A stretch of DNA of 64,000 bases, taken from positions 496,001 to 560,000 of the forward strand of contig NISF01000003.1 in assembly GCA_002270295.1 (NCBI GenBank). Reading direction: 5' to 3'. Shown here one piece after another: positions 61,082 to 64,000 of this stretch; within the stretch, counting starts at the first letter, position 1, and every line of letters begins with the position of its first letter. Under the pieces are notes generated by a model, which searched no databases, was not told where the DNA came from, and saw only the letters and a list, made by a program, of their open reading frames with translations. This stretch comes from Enterobacter sp. 10-1 (lineage in GTDB: Bacteria > Pseudomonadota > Gammaproteobacteria > Enterobacterales > Enterobacteriaceae). The translations under genes were made by a program, and so were the position numbers.

Positions 61082-62245
61082 TCAGAGGCCGTAAATCGTT
61101 AGCAGATTTTGCATTCGCCGGGACGCCAGCGGCGGATTTTGCAGCAGGCCGGCCTGGTCGGCGAGGCGGAAAATTTCAGCGTAATGGCTAATCTCCCGCG
61201 CTGACTGCATTCCTCCGGCCATCGCGAAATGATGCTGATGACCGTTGAGCCAGGCCAGGAACACGATGCCTGCTTTATAATATTGCGTCGGCGCCTTGAA
61301 GATTTCCCGCGACAGGGCCACGGTAGGATCCATCAGGCGGTAGTATTCGCCGCTGTTGCCCAGCGCCAGTTCGTTAAGTGCGGCGGCGGCAACCGGGGCG
61401 ATGGCATCGAAAATGCCTAACAGCGCATGTGAATAATAGCCATCTTCTCCTGCGATCAGCTCGGGATAGTTGAAATCATCGCCGGTGTACATTTTAACCT
61501 GTGGCGGCAGGCGCTTACGGAAGGCGACCTCTTTTTCCTTACTCAGTAGCGAAATCTTGATCCCTTCCACCTTATCGACGTTGTTGCCGATTATCTCAAG
61601 CACGGTATCGGCGGCGGCGTTGAAATCTGCCGATCCCCAGTATCCGCTCAGCGCGGGATCAAACATCTCCCCCAGCCAGTGAAGAATAATTTTGCCCTTA
61701 CTTTGTTCAAGCAGGCGGTTATACACGGCAAGGTAGTCCCGCGGCGATTTTGCCACCGCGGCTAAGGCCCGGCTGGCCATCAGGATAATTTTACCGTCAT
61801 GCTTCTCGACCAGCTCCATCTGCTCTTCATAGGCGGCGATGACCTGCGCCAGGGTTGTCGCGTCTGCCGCCGCCAGCTGATCGGTACCGACTCCGGCGGC
61901 AAGATCGGCGCCCGGTACGGTTTTCGCCTCCTTCAGAGAACGCACGATCAGCTCTTGCGCGATATGCCAGCTTACCCCCATGCCGCGCTGAGCGGTGTCC
62001 ATCGCTTCGGCAATATTAAATCCCAGCCGCCACAGATGGTGGCGGTAGGCCAGCGTCGAGTCCCAGTCAATGCGCGGATTGTTCAGCCAGTCCGCGCCCT
62101 GATGGCGGGGATCGATAACCACGTGTGCTGCGGCGTAGGCAATACGATTAAACGCGGGAGTGATGGCGCAGGAACGTTCTTCCGTCGTCACAAGGCGGTA
62201 ATTCGCGATGGAGCCTTGCGGCGTGGGCAGGTCGATTTTAAGCAT
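61082..62245 (-). CDS. DUF993-family protein (dihydrodipicolinate-synthase-like TIM barrel)
   Basis: A 387-residue protein of the DUF993 family. The fold is that of class I lyases: FDPALSGYWGSADFNAAAD, then EGIKISLLSKEKE with a lysine in the position where dihydrodipicolinate synthase and N-acetylneuraminate lyase form the Schiff base, and MYTGDDFNYPELIAGEDGYYSHALLG. It probably cleaves or forms a C-C bond in a sugar-acid or polyol catabolic route, but no substrate is established. An operator copy lies 16-35 bp before its ATG, where it would block transcription. It diverges from the acyl-CoA dehydrogenase gene. Confidence 0.8.
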   Translation of the reverse strand: MLKIDLPTPQGSIANYRLVTTEERSCAITPAFNRIAYAAAHVVIDPRHQGADWLNNPRIDWDSTLAYRHHLWRLGFNIAEAMDTAQRGMGVSWHIAQELIVRSLKEAKTVPGADLAAGVGTDQLAAADATTLAQVIAAYEEQMELVEKHDGKIILMASRALAAVAKSPRDYLAVYNRLLEQSKGKIILHWLGEMFDPALSGYWGSADFNAAADTVLEIIGNNVDKVEGIKISLLSKEKEVAFRKRLPPQVKMYTGDDFNYPELIAGEDGYYSHALLGIFDAIAPVAAAALNELALGNSGEYYRLMDPTVALSREIFKAPTQYYKAGIVFLAWLNGHQHHFAMAGGMQSAREISHYAEIFRLADQAGLLQNPPLASRRMQNLLTIYGL

Positions 62246-62260
62246 GTTAACTTCTCCATT

Positions 62261-62280
62261 AAGTATCCATTTGGTTACTT
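62261..62280. promoter_or_regulatory. Operator copy 2 of the shared near-palindrome
   Basis: AAGTATCCATTTGGTTACTT is the most symmetrical copy (8 of 10 arm positions pair). It lies 16 bp upstream of the DUF993 start. Confidence 0.7.
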
Positions 62281-62416
62281 TTAAGGTGTACTTTTTGCCC
62301 AGGTAAAAGTCAAGGTATTCGCGGCCAAAGTGATAACCGGAACAGCCTCCTGTGATCGGGTGGCGGCCTTTACCTGCAATATTTGTCGATGAGTTAACAA
62401 CAATTATTTAACGGTA

Positions 62417-62459
62417 TTGACAGCAACATTTATCCAATGTAGTAACTATCTGGTTATTT
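62417..62459 (+). promoter_or_regulatory. Promoter and operator copy 3 upstream of the acyl-CoA dehydrogenase
   Basis: A consensus -35 TTGACA (62417-62422) is followed after 17 bp by TAGTAA, the likely -10 region. This lies inside the operator TAGTAACTATCTGGTTATTT (62440-62459). A repressor bound here would cover the -10 directly. Confidence 0.65.
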
Positions 62460-62523
62460 AATTATTGCGTTTGGATGTCGCAAAAAACAGGCGGCATGAA
62501 TAATAGCCGGCAGGAGAATGACC

Positions 62524-63657
62524 ATGTATTTGACTGAAACCCATCAACAGATCCGCGAAATGACCCGTAAGTTTGCCGACGAAGTGATTCGTCCTCAGGC
62601 CGAAGAGCTGGACAGAGAAGAGCGCTTTGCCGCCGAGATCTATCAACAGATGGGTGAGCTGGGATTGTTTGGTATCACCGTTCCGGAAGAGTATGGCGGC
62701 GTTGGGCTGGATGCTGTCGCCTACGCTGTGGTGATGGAAGAGCTGTCGCGTGGCTATGCCTCGATTGCCGATCAGTGCGGCCTGGTGGAGCTGCTGGGGA
62801 CGCTGCTGTCAAAATATGGTAACGATCCGCAACGCGCCCAATGGCTGCCTGGGCTGCTGAACGCGTCGCTGAAAGGGGCCTATTGCATCACTGAGGCCGG
62901 CGCCGGCTCTGACGTTTCGGGAATTAAAACCACCGCCACGCGCACCGAAGAGGGCTGGGTGCTGAACGGCAGCAAGCTGTGGATCCATAATGCGCCGGTC
63001 GCCGATGTGGCCTTCGTCCTGGCGCGCACAGATAAGGAAGCCGGTCACCGCGGTATGAGCATCTTTATTGTCGACTGCTCGCGCGACGGCGTTTCGCGCG
63101 GCGCTAAAGAGCACAAGATGGGCCAACGCTCGTCGCAGGTCGGCGAACTGCACTTCAGCCAGGTCAGGCTGCCGGCGGACGCGCTGCTGGGGCCGGAAAA
63201 CCGCGGCTTCCATATTATGATGAGCGTGCTGAATAAAGGGCGGGTGGGGATTGGCGCGCTGGCGGTAGGCATTGCGCGTGCCGGTCTCGAAGCGGCGATT
63301 GAGTATGCGAAACAGCGCGAACAGTTTGGCAAGCCGATTGCTGATTTCCAGGGCGTGCAGTTTATGCTGGCAGATATCGCCAAAGATACCGAAGCCGCTC
63401 GCCTGCTGGTGCATAGCGCGGCGTATAAAATTGATACCGACGCCCCGGATACCTCGATTGCCTGTTCAATGGCGAAATGTTTCGCGGGCGACGCTGCGGT
63501 ACAGCACAGCGGCAACGCGGTACAGATCTTTGGCGGCGGCGGCTATATTCGCGGCGTGGAGGTGGAGCGTCTGTACCGTGATGCCAAGATAACCCAAATC
63601 TATGAAGGAACTAACCAGATCCAGCGCATGATTATCGGCCGCAATTTGCTGGCGTAA
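62524..63657 (+). CDS. Acyl-CoA dehydrogenase
   Basis: A 377-residue flavoprotein. It has the N-terminal helical domain (HQQIREMTRKFADEVIRPQAEELDREERF), the FAD/substrate segment YCITEAGAGSDVSGIKTTA, WIHNAPVADVAFVLARTD, and the catalytic base Glu in QIYEGTNQIQRMIIGR. This is the layout of short- to medium-chain acyl-CoA dehydrogenases, which oxidise acyl-CoA and pass electrons to ETF. I take the ATG at 62524, seven bases after AGGAG; ATG 62518 is too close. The neighbouring ETF-quinone oxidoreductase gives the electron route to the membrane. The acyl-CoA substrate is unknown. Confidence 0.88.
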   Translation: MYLTETHQQIREMTRKFADEVIRPQAEELDREERFAAEIYQQMGELGLFGITVPEEYGGVGLDAVAYAVVMEELSRGYASIADQCGLVELLGTLLSKYGNDPQRAQWLPGLLNASLKGAYCITEAGAGSDVSGIKTTATRTEEGWVLNGSKLWIHNAPVADVAFVLARTDKEAGHRGMSIFIVDCSRDGVSRGAKEHKMGQRSSQVGELHFSQVRLPADALLGPENRGFHIMMSVLNKGRVGIGALAVGIARAGLEAAIEYAKQREQFGKPIADFQGVQFMLADIAKDTEAARLLVHSAAYKIDTDAPDTSIACSMAKCFAGDAAVQHSGNAVQIFGGGGYIRGVEVERLYRDAKITQIYEGTNQIQRMIIGRNLLA

Positions 63658-63695
63658 CGCCCGTCGCCCGCCGACACGGCACCTTAACCGGGATA

Positions 63696-63728
63696 AGGCT
63701 GATCACCTCAGGTGACCAGCCTGTTTTT
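63696..63728 (+). terminator. Terminator after the acyl-CoA dehydrogenase
   Basis: AGGCTGATCACC and GGTGACCAGCCT pair with one mismatch around TCA, followed by GTTTTTAT. Confidence 0.85.
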
Positions 63729-63871
63729 ATGGTTTCGTGGGCTGGCATGATGCAGGTAAATGGTGAATCCGACGTTTTTCCCATACCCGCTGCGGGTGAA
63801 GGGTACGGAGAAGCGTTTCGCTCGCCCCATGACCCCGGCATATGCGATGGGGGAGGCCGAGCGGAGGCAAA

Positions 63872-63893
63872 GAAAACCCCGGCGCTGCCGGGG
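63872..63893 (-). terminator. Terminator of the leftward ETF-quinone oxidoreductase gene
   Basis: On the minus strand CCCCGGC, AGC loop, GCCGGGG is followed by TTTTCT, twelve bases after that gene's stop. Confidence 0.85.
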
Positions 63894-63904
63894 TGGGGAA
63901 CAGA

Positions 63905-64000
63905 TCACATATTCGGATAGTTGGGGCCGCTGCCTCCTTCGGGCACCGTCCAGAGGATATTCTGCAACGGGTCTTTGATGTCGCAGGTTTTACAGTGCAC
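63905..64000 (-). CDS. Electron transfer flavoprotein-ubiquinone oxidoreductase, C-terminal fragment
   Basis: Only the last 31 codons are in the window. They read [20 protein letters not shown], then a Gly-rich segment ending GPNYPNM. The [10 protein letters not shown] stretch holds 4Fe-4S ligands, and the ending is characteristic of ETF-QO. The enzyme passes electrons from reduced ETF to quinone at the inner membrane. Adjacent to an acyl-CoA dehydrogenase, it implies a dedicated ETF-linked oxidation pathway. Confidence 0.88.
   Translation of the reverse strand: MHCKTCDIKDPLQNILWTVPEGGSGPNYPNM

Overview
The window is chromosomal DNA of an enterobacterium of the Klebsiella/Raoultella group. 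The evidence is the gene order: the end of a Klebsiella-type capsule (cps) cluster (wcaJ-gnd-manC-manB-rmlBADC-ugd), then uge and an O-antigen locus, then hisIFAHBCDG, then a backbone colinear with E. coli near 44-45 min (yeeZ, yeeY, plaP, sbcB, dacD, sbmC, yeeA, tmaR, cobT, shiA). Backbone genes are GC-rich; the sugar-polymer genes are AT-rich, as usual for horizontally exchanged surface-antigen loci. The species cannot be fixed from sequence reading alone.

Layout. (1) 1-10078: the 3' tip of wcaJ (initiating sugar-1-phosphate transferase), gnd, a run of 9-bp tandem repeats, manC/manB for GDP-mannose, rmlBADC copy 1 for dTDP-L-rhamnose, and ugd for UDP-glucuronate. (2) 10127-15093: a remnant and IS zone holding an acyltransferase broken at a poly-T tract, a candidate small membrane protein, an IS3-family element (12730-13930, 3-bp target duplication) and uge. 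(3) 16131-27105: a JUMPStart/ops element followed by a second rmlBADC, the O-antigen ABC exporter wzm-wzt, an 1181-residue methyltransferase-GT4-GT4 fusion and two GT2 glycosyltransferases. This reads as a rhamnose-containing O-polysaccharide made by the ABC-transporter pathway, with chain length probably set by non-reducing-end methylation that the C-terminal domain of Wzt recognises. No wzx, wzy or wzz is seen here. (4) 27175-34431: the complete his operon with leader peptide hisL (six His codons) and its attenuator.

(5) 34608-47615: yeeZ, yeeY, plaP, an ArsR-type regulator divergent from an EF-G paralogue (fusA2), sbcB, dacD, a Wzi-family outer-membrane protein far from the capsule cluster, a ModE-box-controlled oxyanion (probably molybdate) binding protein and permease without an ATPase gene, and LexA-boxed sbmC. 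(6) 47714-56151: yeeA, tmaR, cobT, a short S-adenosylhomocysteinase-like protein, an HPP-family membrane protein, a tautomerase, a LysR regulator, a lipoate-ligase-like protein and shiA. (7) 56453-64000: a periplasmic molybdopterin-domain protein with a GGDEF-EAL protein; a yeaR-yoaG-like pair in which YoaG is internally duplicated; and a probable catabolic cluster (sugar-phosphate-isomerase-like TIM barrel, DUF993 TIM barrel, acyl-CoA dehydrogenase, ETF-quinone oxidoreductase).

The two most notable signals are the fused methyltransferase-glycosyltransferase of the O-antigen locus and a 20-bp near-palindrome (consensus AAGTAACCANNTGGTTACTT) found upstream of all three complete genes of the last cluster, which points to one unnamed regulator controlling them. 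Identities and similarities quoted are by eye from recalled family sequences, not from a search.
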